Assembly (NCBI GenBank): GCA_963513935.1 | Contig: OY740769.1 | Location: forward strand, 108,169,762-108,233,761 | DNA length: 64,000 nt | From: Aphrophora alni | Lineage: Eukaryota; Arthropoda; Insecta; Hemiptera; Aphrophoridae | Direction: 5' to 3' | Shown here: piece by piece, positions 12,220 to 23,760 of the stretch | Numbering within the stretch: position 1 is the first letter of the stretch | How the letters are laid out: each line of letters begins with the position of its first letter | Made by a program: the position numbers and the translations under genes | Notes under the pieces: model-generated | Seen by the model: the letters and a program-made list of their open reading frames with translations, nothing else | What the model was told of the DNA's origin: nothing | The model's database searches: none

Positions 12220-12480
12220 GTTGCTTGCTGAACGGTGGGTTCACCCAAAAATGTATTTATTCTTGCTCCTGGAGGCAGCATATGTTGTTTATAATAACTA
12301 ATATTATATGAATTTGTATAAGATTTTACTTTATATTTTTAAATGTCTGTAAATAAAGTTACTTTGACTTTACATTATAGAATTAATTTCTTTTCCTGTC
12401 TGATAGAAGATATATCAGACAGGTAGAAGATAGATAGAAGATAAATAAATACCTGTGCTTGGCCGGGTAATCAGCTAGTA
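12220..12480 (+). mobile_element. Probable non-LTR retrotransposon 3' tails
   Basis: The stretch to about 12371 ends in GTAAATAAAGTTACTTTGACTTT, the style of short AATAAA-containing tail seen at the 3' end of insect LINEs. About 100 bp further, CTTGGCCGGGTAATCAGCTAGT resembles the terminal sequence of RTE-type LINEs. A short inverted repeat (CCTGTCTGATA / TATCAGACAGG, near 12394-12423) lies between them. No open frame remains. By-eye recognition only. Confidence 0.4.
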
Positions 12481-15400
12481 TGAAATAAAATATATTTCAA
12501 AAAATTAATTAATTAATAATTTTTGTAATTCAAACATTTGTGGCTAAAAAATAAAAGAAATACATCAAACATACAAAAAAACTTGACCTAGCAATGTATT
12601 CTGACTACACAGCTGTGCTGTAAGATAGTTAATTTTAATTTGTAAACTATTATTAATATTAAGTTTTAGATTTATGTTGTATATCTAATGAAATAGATTT
12701 CTAGATTAATGATATCTATTGGAAACAATGAACATAACATCGATGTGTATATTATCAGTCTTATGTTTCGTTTAAAAGCTTTTTTAATTTTGAAAAATCT
12801 ATTGATTAATGTCATTTTATGTGCCATATATATTACATGTTTGTGGGCACATTAAACAGAGCACATGAATATACATAGAGACCGTATGGTAGATTTAAAA
12901 GCAGCTATTCATTTGACGACAAAGGATTGTTTACCTACTCTTTTGTTACGTATCTCGTCTCAAATCCATTGTTTCCAAAGCTTTAGGCTGCGTTTTGAAT
13001 TCTACCCCAGTTTTAAACTAAAGCCAAATCCACGTAATGACTATCTGACAATACTTCTAAACTGCAGACGTAGTATTTTGTTTATTTTTCTTATCTAAAG
13101 AGAAAATATTGCGAAAATATAATGGATAGTTTCATCTCAAACACATTTCATACAAACTTTTAACTATTTATTACAAAATATTGAAAACAAATTTTAAAAT
13201 GGCGACACGCCACACATTAAATTTAAGATATAACTGTTATTTCAGCGATTTCCATCGAATTTGTTACATGTATATTTAAAATATTAGAATGTATTTACAT
13301 AAAAAAATACAGAATTCTTAATATTATGGCTTTTAGTAAAATTCTAACGTAAAATTCCAGATTTAAGATATTTATTTAACTTTAAAATATATTTAACAAA
13401 TGCTTAAATTTTAAAATAATACAATCTGATTTTGTTTTAAATAAATTTCGGACATAACTATTCAATTCGGTACTTCGGTACTTGTCTTATTAAATTGCAG
13501 TACGTTTCTAGACAAACAGATCGTTAGGGATACATAATAATAGGTTTCAAATTGAGCAGGAAATTATGTATTAGGAAACCAATTAACTATCATGGAAATT
13601 ACAAGCGAATGACAAACTATATATAGAACCTACACAAGACCTTAATGACTGACATTTGGGAATCTGATCCTAATTATTTTGGTATATAACTAGAATGTTA
13701 CTGATGAAGAGCTATAAATAAATTATGAAGTTTTAATAAGAAATTATATGAACATTATAAGTCAGCTTTTAAACTAGATATTCAACATAGAGGAAACGAC
13801 AATTCAGAATTGGAACAAAAAATGCGTTAAAAATCCTATGTCAATATTTAGCATTTAAAATGTACATTATTTAAAATAAATTTGTGTTAGTTATAACACT
13901 GAATAAAACAAAAACTTAGTACCTAGATTAAAATGTACCATCTGTTTGCATTATTTTCATTCTAGACTCTAAAAATTGTTTAGTTACATACCTTTTTGTA
14001 TGCGTGTATGCCACATTCTTAAAAAGTACATTATTTAAATAATTGTAAAAACAAATTAATTATAAGGACTTTTTAACTTGAATAAAAACCATCTTGACTT
14101 TTTATCATTTATAATTTTATATTTTCATTTCGAGTTCACGGAATTTTAATTACTTAATTTTTGTGTGCTCATTTAATTATTTTAAAAAATTTATTTTATT
14201 TTTAAAATTTGTTTAACTTCTCAAATTAAATAATTAATCTTGGTATTTTAAACAAAATAAGCCCTTCATAATCAGTTATTTTCTTTTTGGGTAATTAGAT
14301 AAAAACACGGTTTTAAACATAATTTGGCCCCCGTTTCCACAACCAGACGTAAAATTCCTCATATCTTTTAACGGACTAACAAAATTCTGTTTTCAGGTGG
14401 TAAAATTTTGTAATCGTTTATTTATGCTTTGATAGCAGCCTATATAGAATACTAAAATGTTTACTCAATTTCATAATAATTCAAAATGTCTTAAGAAAAA
14501 ACTATAATGTACTCTGAACATTTCAAGTAGGGAAAAAAATTAAATTTAGTTTTATTTCTTCCTTAAGTAATTCTTATTTAGATTTTAATAAGTAATAAAG
14601 CTGAGGCTATTTCCGGTAAATACGACACCAAAAGCGACAAGCACTTTCTTAATGCAGTCTGTGAGTACTAATGGAATAGTTGGGTTACACGATCATTGTA
14701 TGAAGTAGGTATATCCTGTGTACCCCGCCGTCAACTAACAGGTCTTTCCTCCTCTTAGTTATTATCCCATTCGTCCACATCCGAGCCTCCACGGTGGATC
14801 CTCCATGGATATCCTGATGAAACTGGAATCTATAAATACAGTTCCATATTGTGACCAACAAACGTTTATCCTTTATTCTATAAAAAGCGTGTATTTCATT
14901 CGTAACAAAAATAATTTTTTTAATTGATATCTTTAAATACACAAAATGTTCAGTTTTGAAAAACCTTTAATTTTATATATACAGTAACACAATCTACCTT
15001 GCTATTTAATAATGATAAGAAATAGATTTTTTCATTTCCCCGAAATTCATTTTTGTTTTACTGTGACAAAGTACCATCAGCAATGTTTGTAACTTTTTGG
15101 TTTATAGAAATGAAATCATTACGCAATAATTACAAAAAAAACTAATAGTAATAAGTAAATTTGTAATAAATTAATCTTTCTGTTTTGTATCAGTTTACAT
15201 ACACAAAACTGTCAAAATAATGTTTTTTTTCCAAATTTTACTTTAAGGGACTTTAAAATGGTGTGTCACTCGACCTAGTTTACATTTCAAATTTCTTCAA
15301 AAAAACTAGTGTTTCTCTTCGGGGCTTTGAGGTTTCAGTTGGAACCAAGGGTCCAAACTGCTTCATTCATGGCGCATGGGTGGTAGTACCCGGTGTAGTA

Positions 15401-15639
15401 TCCATGGCGTTAAAATTAAAATAATTTCCTGTGATATGTGAATATCATATTAAAAATTACATGAATGTTGTAATGAATGTGATTGTTTCTTTCACGAAAT
15501 TTGTTAAATTAAGTGAAAATTGCATATTTATCAAATCTAAATATCAGATATAGAGATGCCACCCATGTGTTGTGAAAATGAAAAATAATATGATTTTTAT
15601 ATCCTGGTACTTGTTACAAAAAGATTACCTTTCACCGAC
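12481..15639. other. AT-rich intergenic DNA, no convincing gene
   Basis: A 77-codon frame (12865-13098, +) and an 85-codon frame (14685-14942, -) show no motif I recognise. Base composition around 14680-14830 is richer in GC than its surroundings and may be another old insertion. Confidence 0.45.
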
Positions 15640-16140
15640 ATGTTTAATCTAATGAGTGAGTTGAGTTTGGATTTTAAGAGAGTAAAAACCAACCTATGGT
15701 TATTACTTGAATCCCGTCATGGGCAGTTGAAAAACAATACCTTGGCTATGGATGAACAAAAAAGAGCTAGAGCACTATAGAAATAGAGTGTATGACTTGC
15801 TGAGTGAAAATATTGCGTCGATGGGAACTGAGGGATTTAGAAACACGCGTCGATAACTGCGAACAATATGGAAGAAGAATAGGGAGAGAAATACACGAGA
15901 TTCCAAATGTACCTAATAAAGAGACAACACCAGTAGTAAAAAATGTTCAAGGCGGACTCATTGATTACAAAATAATTTACAATATTTGCAGAACTACGCA
16001 ACAAATGTAGTTAAATAGTTGTATACTAATGATAGCCTTTTACGTTTTGCATAGAACAATGAATGAAGAAAGAATATAAACATTTATGGTTAAAGAGAGG
16101 AAGAATATGTTTAAGAAAACAAGTTCAGACAAACTAAAAT
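15640..16140 (+). pseudogene. LINE ORF1 relic (coiled coil, RRM-like and FP-type C-terminal pieces)
   Basis: A broken + strand reading resembles ORF1 proteins of non-LTR retrotransposons, which bind the element RNA. Around 15827-15900 the frame gives LETRVDNCEQYGRR..EIHEIP, matching the usual 'LENRVDDLEQYGRRN..EIHGIP' block at the end of the coiled coil. After stops and frameshifts, 16070-16120 gives YKHLWLKRGRICLRK, matching the C-terminal 'YLWxxxGxIxxRK' block. The upstream part (15650-15770) is charged and heptad-like but interrupted. It is a dead fragment, with no reverse transcriptase domain next to it. Confidence 0.6.
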
Positions 16141-16310
16141 ATTAATAAATAAACTCTTATATATTATGGAGTCACTTAACCTAAAAATTCTTTTTCTAAT
16201 GTTATACAAAATAATTTTTGATTCAAAAATGATGATACAACAATATTAAAAACAAATAAAATAAAATATGTTTTCCCTAAAATATCACAATATATAACAA
16301 CGATAGAATA

Positions 16311-16360
16311 CACACGCACGCACACGCGCGCGCGCGCGCACACACACACACACACACACA
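16311..16360. repeat. Alternating CA/CG microsatellite
   Basis: A 50-bp perfectly alternating pyrimidine-purine tract: CA/CG mixed, then CG x8, then CA repeats. Such tracts favour left-handed Z-DNA. Confidence 0.9.
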
Positions 16361-16808
16361 ATCTGTATGAATTTATAAGTTCTTCATGTAGGCCTATGTA
16401 TAAATTAAATAAAAAATAAAGAAAAGACTATAGTAAGTGTTTTCGTTTATTAGCAATAGATGATATCAATTTATACAAAAAATTTCAGAAATATATATAA
16501 TCTCAATAAATAAATTAATTATATAAAGTAGGGCCTATGTCGATTTTCTAACAGATAACAAGCAGACATGATAGAGAGCCTTTTTCTACTGATAAAGGGG
16601 AAAATAAAAAATCAACTACGATTGTGTAACGCTTACGTCATAAATAGTTATAACTGTTAGAGGAAAATATATACTCGTATATTGTTTCATTACCTGAAAC
16701 TTACAGAGTTTCAAAACTATTTTTTAAAAGATGTAATTTCTAAATTTCATATAAAACCAATAACTATTTACAATTTAAATAAAATATCAATATTTACCAA
16801 AGTTATAT

Positions 16809-16811
<3 letters not shown>

Positions 16812-16855
<44 letters not shown>
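16812..16855. repeat. (TA)n microsatellite
   Basis: About 22 TA units. The open frames that cross it are artefacts of the Tyr-Ile repeat it encodes. Confidence 0.95.
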
Positions 16856-16857
<2 letters not shown>

Positions 16858-17284
16858 CAAACGATATGCGAATCCTGCAATATGATTTATAATATGATAG
16901 ACTTTACAAAACAATATATAGCCGCTGTGACCAACCAGAAAAATCAAACTTCGCACACCATACTCTTAATTCAGGACATGCTTTTAATACAACATAAAAC
17001 ACGATGCAAAAATTTTAATAAATTAGAAAATGGTTGTAATATAAATTCTTGGACAAATCTGCAAAGAAATAAAGTAACACATCTTGATAGTAACAGCCTT
17101 ATAAATAAACTAATTAATTTTCAATCTGATACATATACTGTAAAAGAGAAAAAACAACTCAAAGTAAGTTCAAATCCAAACATTTTAAATAATTTGTTTT
17201 GTGTGATTGTTTATAATATGCACGTGTTTTTACGTTAAAAATGTAATAATTGTGACGAAACAACATTGGGAATAATATCGACGT

Positions 17285-17335
17285 GTACGCCTTGATGATG
17301 CTATCACTTTGATGCAACGAAACATGTAGATAAGA
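17285..17335 (+). other. Single hammerhead-ribozyme-like motif
   Basis: TTGATGA (17292-17298; one base from the CTGATGA core) is followed by a possible 7-bp stem with one bulge (TGC-t-ATCA / TGAT-GCA) and then CGAAACATGTAG (GAAAC at 17319-17323). This is the same layout as the cores in the foldback elements here. No second arm was found. Functional status unknown; the C-to-T change would weaken cleavage. Confidence 0.4.
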
Positions 17336-17699
17336 TTTAAAGAATCGTGTGGAATGACGTAAGTAATATATATTATGAATAATATTATATAAGCTCAATA
17401 CCAATCACTCCCTTTAAAAACTTTAACGACTAACCTCGAAAAATCGTTACTATCATTTCTTCACAATTATAAAACATATAAACTTGAAATTTGGTTCGTT
17501 TGCCCTCTTGGCATCTACGTGTTTGCTAAGAAAGGGTTTAGAAAACTTTAACGTCTAACCATGAATAAAGCGAAAAACCTTGACTATCTCTTGAAGAAAC
17601 TTCAACAACAGTTTTTTTCCAATGTACGCTTTCTTGATGTCTAATGTTTCTTTTTTTAACTTTCCTTTAGTCTTCTAGTGAGTTAAGTTTCTTTTTTCA
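17336..17699. other. Intergenic DNA, nothing recognised
   Basis: No open frame or repeat of note. Confidence 0.5.
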
Positions 17700-18412
17700 T
17701 CCAACCTATTACTACGAGGATGCTCGAGATGGTTGTGTTACCGTCCTCCTTCACTGGAAACACCTTGGGTTACCTGCAAGAGCTACCTACGATGCTATGT
17801 CGTATGTGCGCCATTTCGGACAGCTAAATCTATTTAAATACATTTACCTACAATCCAAAGTGGCCAGATATCGTAGAGCTCTTGAAACGAGGTCAAAAGT
17901 CTCACTATGTACATGACATAGTAACGAGGGTTTTTCAATTGAAAGTGAAGCATATAATAAAGTACCTCATTAATGACCTATAAGGTGTCGCATGTACTCC
18001 GTGGATGGCAGAACCAATAAACTCCTCCACCTTCATAATCTACTATAGCTAGAAGAAAGATAAAGCCAGAGTTGATTGACAAAGTTATAAGCGCTGAAAT
18101 TCATGATCGCAACCTAGACACAGCCCTCCATGAGATTGTCAAAACGACTATCGCCCATGGCTCATATGGACCCCTCAACAGGAACTCCTCCAGTATGGTG
18201 AAAAGAGCTTGCACCAAGAATTACCCCCCCCCCCGGGCCCCTTTAAAAGGATACTCAAATCGTAGAGAATGACTATCATCAAAATTGCATGCAGTCTCCA
18301 GCAGACTCTAGGATCACTTCCAAAATCAGTGAAGTTGATACTAACAATCGCTGAGTGATACCATACAATCCCGTCCTGTCTAGCACCTTCACGTGTTATT
18401 AACATATGGTCT
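17700..18412 (+). pseudogene. Helitron Rep/helicase N-terminal region, decayed
   Basis: Several shifted + strand frames match the ordered blocks of the helitron-like N-terminal domain of Rep-helicase proteins, which start rolling-circle transposition. The blocks are LPSSFTGN near 17740, YNPKWPDIVELLKRGQ near 17850, HDIVTRVFQLK near 17915, LIDKVISAEIHD at 18070, then ALHEIVKT..HG..GPLNRNS to 18190, and VDTNNR(stop)VIPYNPVLSSTF near 18330. Stops, frameshifts and a poly-C tract (18222-18235) show it is dead. No helicase domain or Helitron 3' end was found nearby. Confidence 0.8.
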
Positions 18413-19310
18413 GACTAGTTTACTATTATTAATAGTTAGGTCAAGATTTTTAACCGTATTACCGTTTATTGTAATCTTTGATCCATTACTTAGATAAATT
18501 TTATTCACTATCCTTGTTATTTTGTTCTTGTTTAAAGGCAAAAAACCTTTCAGTCATCATCGCCTTATAAAAAAAGAAAAAAGAGCATAAAAAAGACTCC
18601 TAGCCCTCGAATATACTAATAGTAGCAGGGTCGGAATAAATCAATAGTTGAGACACCTGTTAGAAAGTATGAAACAGAAATATCTAACCCAGTACTACAT
18701 GACTATTCTTGTATAACAAATACGAATATATTTTGATTATTGTGATTTAATGTTTGGCCATTCTTAATGGATCAATCTTATATAGTACGGGCCTAAGTCA
18801 ACAATAGCCTCAATTCAACTCTAATATGTTTAAGTAAATATAAACTAGCAAGTCGTCAGTATATAAATAATATGTATATAGAATTATAAATTATAAATAG
18901 TTCTATAACTTTATATCGTTTATGTATATACTAACTAATAATGGGCTAAGAACAGAATCCTGAGATAGTCCTATACCCCTACTAATTTGTTCCTAAGAAG
19001 GCGATTTCTCACTAAACTTGATACACTGATAATATACAGACAAATAGGGCTGGTGACACTTAAACTATACAACATAAACCGCTAAAAATTGAAGCTTTAT
19101 TAATTTGGTCAATAATAACTGATTATATAATTCTTTACACAGATCCAAAAAAATTAGGAACTTAGTTTTTCTTTGATCTATAACTTGGCCGATATCATCA
19201 GTAACAAAAGGACGAAGTGAATTATGCTATTTTTTTCGCGAAAACCCGACTTACAAATACCATGAATTATTTTTCGTTAACTAATTACAAATTTATACAC
19301 TGCTGAAATT

Positions 19311-19363
<53 letters not shown>

Positions 19364-20160
19364 ATGTTTGTGTGTTTCATGGGTTTTCTTACATGCTTAA
19401 TTATATTTATACCTCTACTACAATTAATGATTGCTTAGTGCTAGTTTATTTAAGTTTTTTGTATGCTTGTCTTTATTTCTTGTATTTTCAATATTTTTGT
19501 TTACATTGACACGACTCGTCCTCACTAATATCCAAAATGTCTATGTGAGCCCTTATTATACAAATTGTTATTTTTGTTTTTGTCTACAATAATAATATTT
19601 CTAAACTCAGTAAATGTTTTGTTTTAATTATTTCATATTTGCACCATAAAATTTGTGAAATTAAAATTGTAAAGTTTGAAATAAATATATTTACAAAAAA
19701 AGTCTGTAAATATGGAATCCTAATATTTCATATTGAGTAGAGTATATTTAACAAAATATTCTGCAAACATTTTATAACAATGCAATTGCTTTTATTATAA
19801 TTGTTTAGTTTATTCAATTTAGACCAATGTTACAAATTAAATTTGTGTCTTTTATTAAACTGGGTCCATGTTATTTTTAAAAGAATATTTTCTGTTTTAA
19901 CACTTTAATCTTAGTAAACAAGTCCAGCCAGTGAATAATAAATCAAATATAAATGCAGTTTTGTTAATTCCTGAGATTTTCCCACAATAATGTATTGGTT
20001 TTTCTTAGTCTTCAAAAAGAAATAATTAAATTCATTAAACGTTCACTCTAATTCCCTTCAAACAAAAATAAAGTGTAGAGACTACTCGACTAATATTTCC
20101 CGCCTCCATTCTTAACTGTAAAACATTACATACAGGTTGTAAAACACATAACTGTGCTTG
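18413..20160. other. Upstream flank of the transporter gene
   Basis: AT-rich with a GT microsatellite (19311-19377). No gene or recognised element was seen; distal promoter elements cannot be identified by eye. Confidence 0.5.
19311..19377. repeat. (TG)n microsatellite
   Basis: About 20 uninterrupted TG units at 19321-19360 plus flanking imperfect ones, about 0.8 kb upstream of the transporter leader. Confidence 0.95.
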
Positions 20161-20280
20161 TCATACAATAATTGCGTGTGTGGAGAGAGGGGGGCAGAGT
20201 GGGAGAGAAAATAGAGAGAACACAGAGAGACTGTTGGTTGCCCGCGTGGGCCGGGCACCCTTCAACGCGCATCGATTACT

Positions 20281-20334
20281 ATGCTCGGAGACGCGGGAAC
20301 GATCACGTCGTCAAATCCCGAAAATGAACAGTGA
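20281..20334 (+). promoter_or_regulatory. Upstream ORF 1 (17 codons)
   Basis: ATG CTC GGA ... CAG TGA lies entirely within the leader and ends 157 bases before the main start. It overlaps the next upstream ORF by 11 bases in another frame. Confidence 0.5.
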
Positions 20335-20395
20335 CAATTCAGAATATCTTAGGGAATCTCTAGGTGACATAAAGAACAGCAGCGTTTGCCGTTAA
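20324..20395 (+). promoter_or_regulatory. Upstream ORF 2 (23 codons)
   Basis: ATG AAC AGT ... CGT TAA begins in a good Kozak-like context (AAAATG) and ends 96 bases before the main start. It would be met by scanning ribosomes before the transporter ATG if the leader is transcribed from upstream. Confidence 0.5.
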
Positions 20396-20491
20396 GTTTC
20401 TAAACAAGGCAGTGATCACAGTGCAGTAAGAAATGTGATTTTCATATATTTGTGATAAAACTTGCGCGTGTGGGCGAGTGCGTGAGTTGTA

Positions 20492-20562
20492 ATGACGTCC
20501 TTAGAGTCTGGAGCGGAGACAGGACCAGTTAAAGATAATGACGACGATACGCCTAAGAATCT
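20492..20562 (+). CDS. Eaat: EAAT exon 1: start and cytoplasmic N-terminus
   Basis: ATG at 20492 opens M-T-S-L-E-S-G-A-E..; the exon stops at CT|GTAAGT, phase 2. Residues 1-23 plus two bases of a Leu codon. The peptide is acidic and hydrophilic (D-D-D run), as expected for the cytoplasmic tail. I chose this ATG because it is the only one whose frame joins exon 2 correctly. The N-terminus of this family is poorly conserved, so support comes from splice phase and the GC-rich leader just upstream. Confidence 0.75.
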
Positions 20563-21959
20563 GTAAGTATGAATTCATTCTCTTCAATAGAACAAATTTA
20601 GTTTTAAATTTGTTGATGTAATGATATAGGAATACCAAACTTAATTGTTATATTTTACTTTGAAAAATCATAATCACTTGGTATATTAAATTTAAACTAG
20701 AACAAAATAAACGTTTTAAATCCTATTCGTATTTGAAGAAAATATTATCTTGCATACCAACAAATACATTCAAACTATTCAAATTACACACCAACTACAT
20801 AACTAAAAAGTTCGTTATTCTAGCTTTAACCAAAATCCATTTGGTTGTATTTTGACACAAACATGAAAATAAATGTTGTTTTTTTAAATTTTTACTTTCT
20901 CATTTCGTTTAATGCTTTGTAGAGTATTCAGTAAAAATATATCTTGCCAAATATTTGTTTCGATGCTTAAAGTCCAACAGGTATTTTCTGAAATGTTTTT
21001 CTAACTATTAGTATGAAGGACAATATTTGTGTGAGTTTATTTTTAACAAATTAGAAGTGTAATTAAGGAATATTCCTGTCATATTGTTCAATAAAAGTTA
21101 ATTAAAAGAAACCCCAGTTTTACTCTGGGTCTCAATAGTAATAAAAATATTAACTATCAAAAAAAGGGGAAAACAATTTTTTTCTAGGTTGAATTAATAC
21201 ACACAAAAATGTGTCACATTATAAAATACAATCACTAAAAGAAGAGATTATGAAATTAAACGAATTTAAGAGTCCTTTGACACTTGCTAATGGCTGTCAA
21301 ATTTAATTCATTCGTTTCATAATTATAATCACAATACCGAATGTAACCCCCACCAAGTTTAAAATAATTTAGTTAAAATCCCCTAAAATAATTATTTTAC
21401 AATCCGATCAGAACAATAAAGCTATTGATTTTATTCACATTATAATGTTCATCTCATTAACCAAATCTGAAATGTAGACTTTGTTATATCTCCGAAAAGA
21501 TTTCCTTTTTGAAATTGTTCCATGTAAACTGTACTTATGACTGTGTGTATGTATGACATTATTTTGTAACAAATTTTAAAAACATGGGAGAAATGTTGAA
21601 AATCTGGATGTACTTCCAATTCAATTAATAACCCCCCCCCCACTCTCTTATATAACCAGTAGTCCTCAAGTAATTTTTTTGTTTATTATCAAATTTTATA
21701 ATTCTATAATATTAACTTTAATTGGTACAAAAAATATGTAAACTTTTATTTTTAGTCAGTTTCATTTTCTTTTACAACATATAAATCACTTATTACAAAA
21801 ATAAGACATTCAAATTTATTATAAAATTTTACTGAATCATAATCTTATATGTTGTTTTTCTTTAAATTATAATTGTAGGGGATTAAATTAAAGTCAAAAA
21901 AAGAATTTTACTTTCAACTCAAAAAAAACTTAGATAAGAGAAACGGTGAATTTCTCACA

Positions 21960-22850
21960 ACTTCGAAACATCATTTTGACTCTTTAAAAGAATGCAGTTT
22001 TGCACTTTCGAAACACAGACTCCAAACACCCTTAAAACACTTCTGACACTGTAGAAACACACACTTCTACCATCTTACAAACACCTTACTTGTAACACCT
22101 TTGAAACACGCACTTCTGATACCTTAAAACACACACTTCTGACACCTTTAAAAGCAGCATTTCTGAGACTGTAAACACCCACTTCTGCCAACTTACAAAC
22201 ACATACTTATCACACTTATAAAACAGGCACATCTGTCACCTTAGAAATCACACTTCTGATACCATAGAAAACACACTTATGTCACCTTAGGAACACACGT
22301 TTTAAACATAAAAATCAAACACTTATGACACTTTAGTAAGAGAAACTTATTACATTATAAAAACACACCTTTTGTCTCCTTAGAAGCACACACTTCTGAC
22401 ACCTTAAAAACACGCACTCTTACACATTTCAAAAATACACCTTACAATAATACAATTTGAAACCTAAGAAATACACACTTTCAATACCTTTAAAAGATTC
22501 ACTTATGACACTGTAAAAACATCCACTTCTGGCTTTGTAAAAACATCCACTTCTGCGTTCTTTAAAAGAAACCCTTTTTGAAACCTTAGAAACATACTTT
22601 TGATACCTTAGAAAAACACTTTAATTTCTTAGGAATAAAACTTCTGACACCATAAAAACACATTTCTGACACCTTAAAAACACATCCATTTCCGATATCT
22701 TAGAAAATATACTTCTAACATAGAAAGACACTCAGAATTCTATCGGTTTATAAAATCACTCTTATGACGTCTAAAAACCACAAACGTTAGAGTTTGCCAT
22801 CGTAGTTAAAAAAATATGTTTTTGACAAATATTTCTGACACTTTTTAAAC
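21960..22850. repeat. Degenerate minisatellite, words like ACACTTCTGACACCTTA
   Basis: About thirty loose copies of a 22-30 bp unit of the form AAACACACTTCTGACACCTT over 0.9 kb, with variable spacing and many substitutions. Strongly purine/pyrimidine asymmetric (C and A rich on the + strand). Noncoding. Confidence 0.85.
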
Positions 22851-23319
22851 TTACATTCCTATCATTTAACCACGCTAAATGTAAAATAACAGTGAATGTG
22901 TTTTGAATATTGAAATTGAAAAATAAAGTGGGTATGTTTTTGTTTCATTTGCCTGATTATAAATAAGCAAATATTTCGATTATTTCTTTTCTTTAAATTA
23001 TTTTTACCTATCGAATAAATATAGTCAATAGGTAGATAAAATGCTGTACATCTAACTCTTGTTGATATCAATCGGAAGCAAAGATATGACTTGAGTAAAG
23101 TAATAGGAATAAAATCTATCCAATAGATTCAAAACCATAGTTTTTGCTTAATATTATCAAAAACGCGTATTTCACTCACTCGACATAAGCAAACCTTATG
23201 GAAGTTTCAATCACTAAATGACATGAAACAGAAATCTCCACATCATCCACATTTTTACTAACAATATAAAGATGGCAACTTATATCCCTGAAATTTAATA
23301 TTTTATACCTGTGATTTTG

Positions 23320-23760
23320 CAGCGGATTTAAGTAGTTAATCTTCACATTTCGAAAATATTTAAACGAAATCGACGATTTTGAAAAATTAATTGTTTTAAA
23401 ACTTGTGGTAGGGGTTTTAGTGTTTTATAATGTTTTATATAGCTCCATGAGCGATTTTTGTTTTATTTACTAATAACTAACTAACCGGAATTTTATGAAA
23501 GATGGCTACTAATACTTTGTTTGCGTCTTTAGAGGCTACACTTGTGCAAAATTTGATTTAAATAGTTTTAACCAATTTTGAGCAAATAATAATTTTGTGT
23601 TTTCTTCTTATGAAAACCCTCAAAGTAAAACATTACAAAAAAACAATATTCCAAGATTTGGAAAAATTGTACACACAGTAAATTTGATTAAATCTGTCAA
23701 CGTTTTTAGGCCACTGCACAGCTGCGAGATATATGTGAGAAAGTAAAACTAAACAAATTA
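23320..23760. repeat. Dispersed repeat family, copy 2
   Basis: Contains ATTTAAACGAAATCG, ACTAATAACTAACTAACCGG, then GTCTTTAGAGGCTACACTTG, matching the copies at 40860 and (weakly) 10920. A downstream portion with CACTGCACAG and ATATGTGAGAAAGTAAAA also recurs near 55345-55460. Confidence 0.55.

Larger units (their letters stand above)
20165..20491 (+). promoter_or_regulatory. GC-richer leader and probable promoter region of the transporter gene
   Basis: Composition changes sharply from AT-rich to a GAGA-rich purine stretch (20180-20235), then to CG-containing sequence, and the first coding exon follows directly. I infer the transcription start and 5' UTR lie here; no TATA box is obvious at a convincing distance. 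The leader has short upstream ORFs (20281-20334, 20324-20395) and a minimal ATG-TGA near 20435, which would reduce or gate initiation at 20492. Confidence 0.55.

Noticed and set aside
20180..20395. 71-codon open frame covering the transporter leader
   Set aside because: Begins at GTG, not ATG; only the ATG at 20324 near its end could start translation, and that is reported as an upstream ORF.
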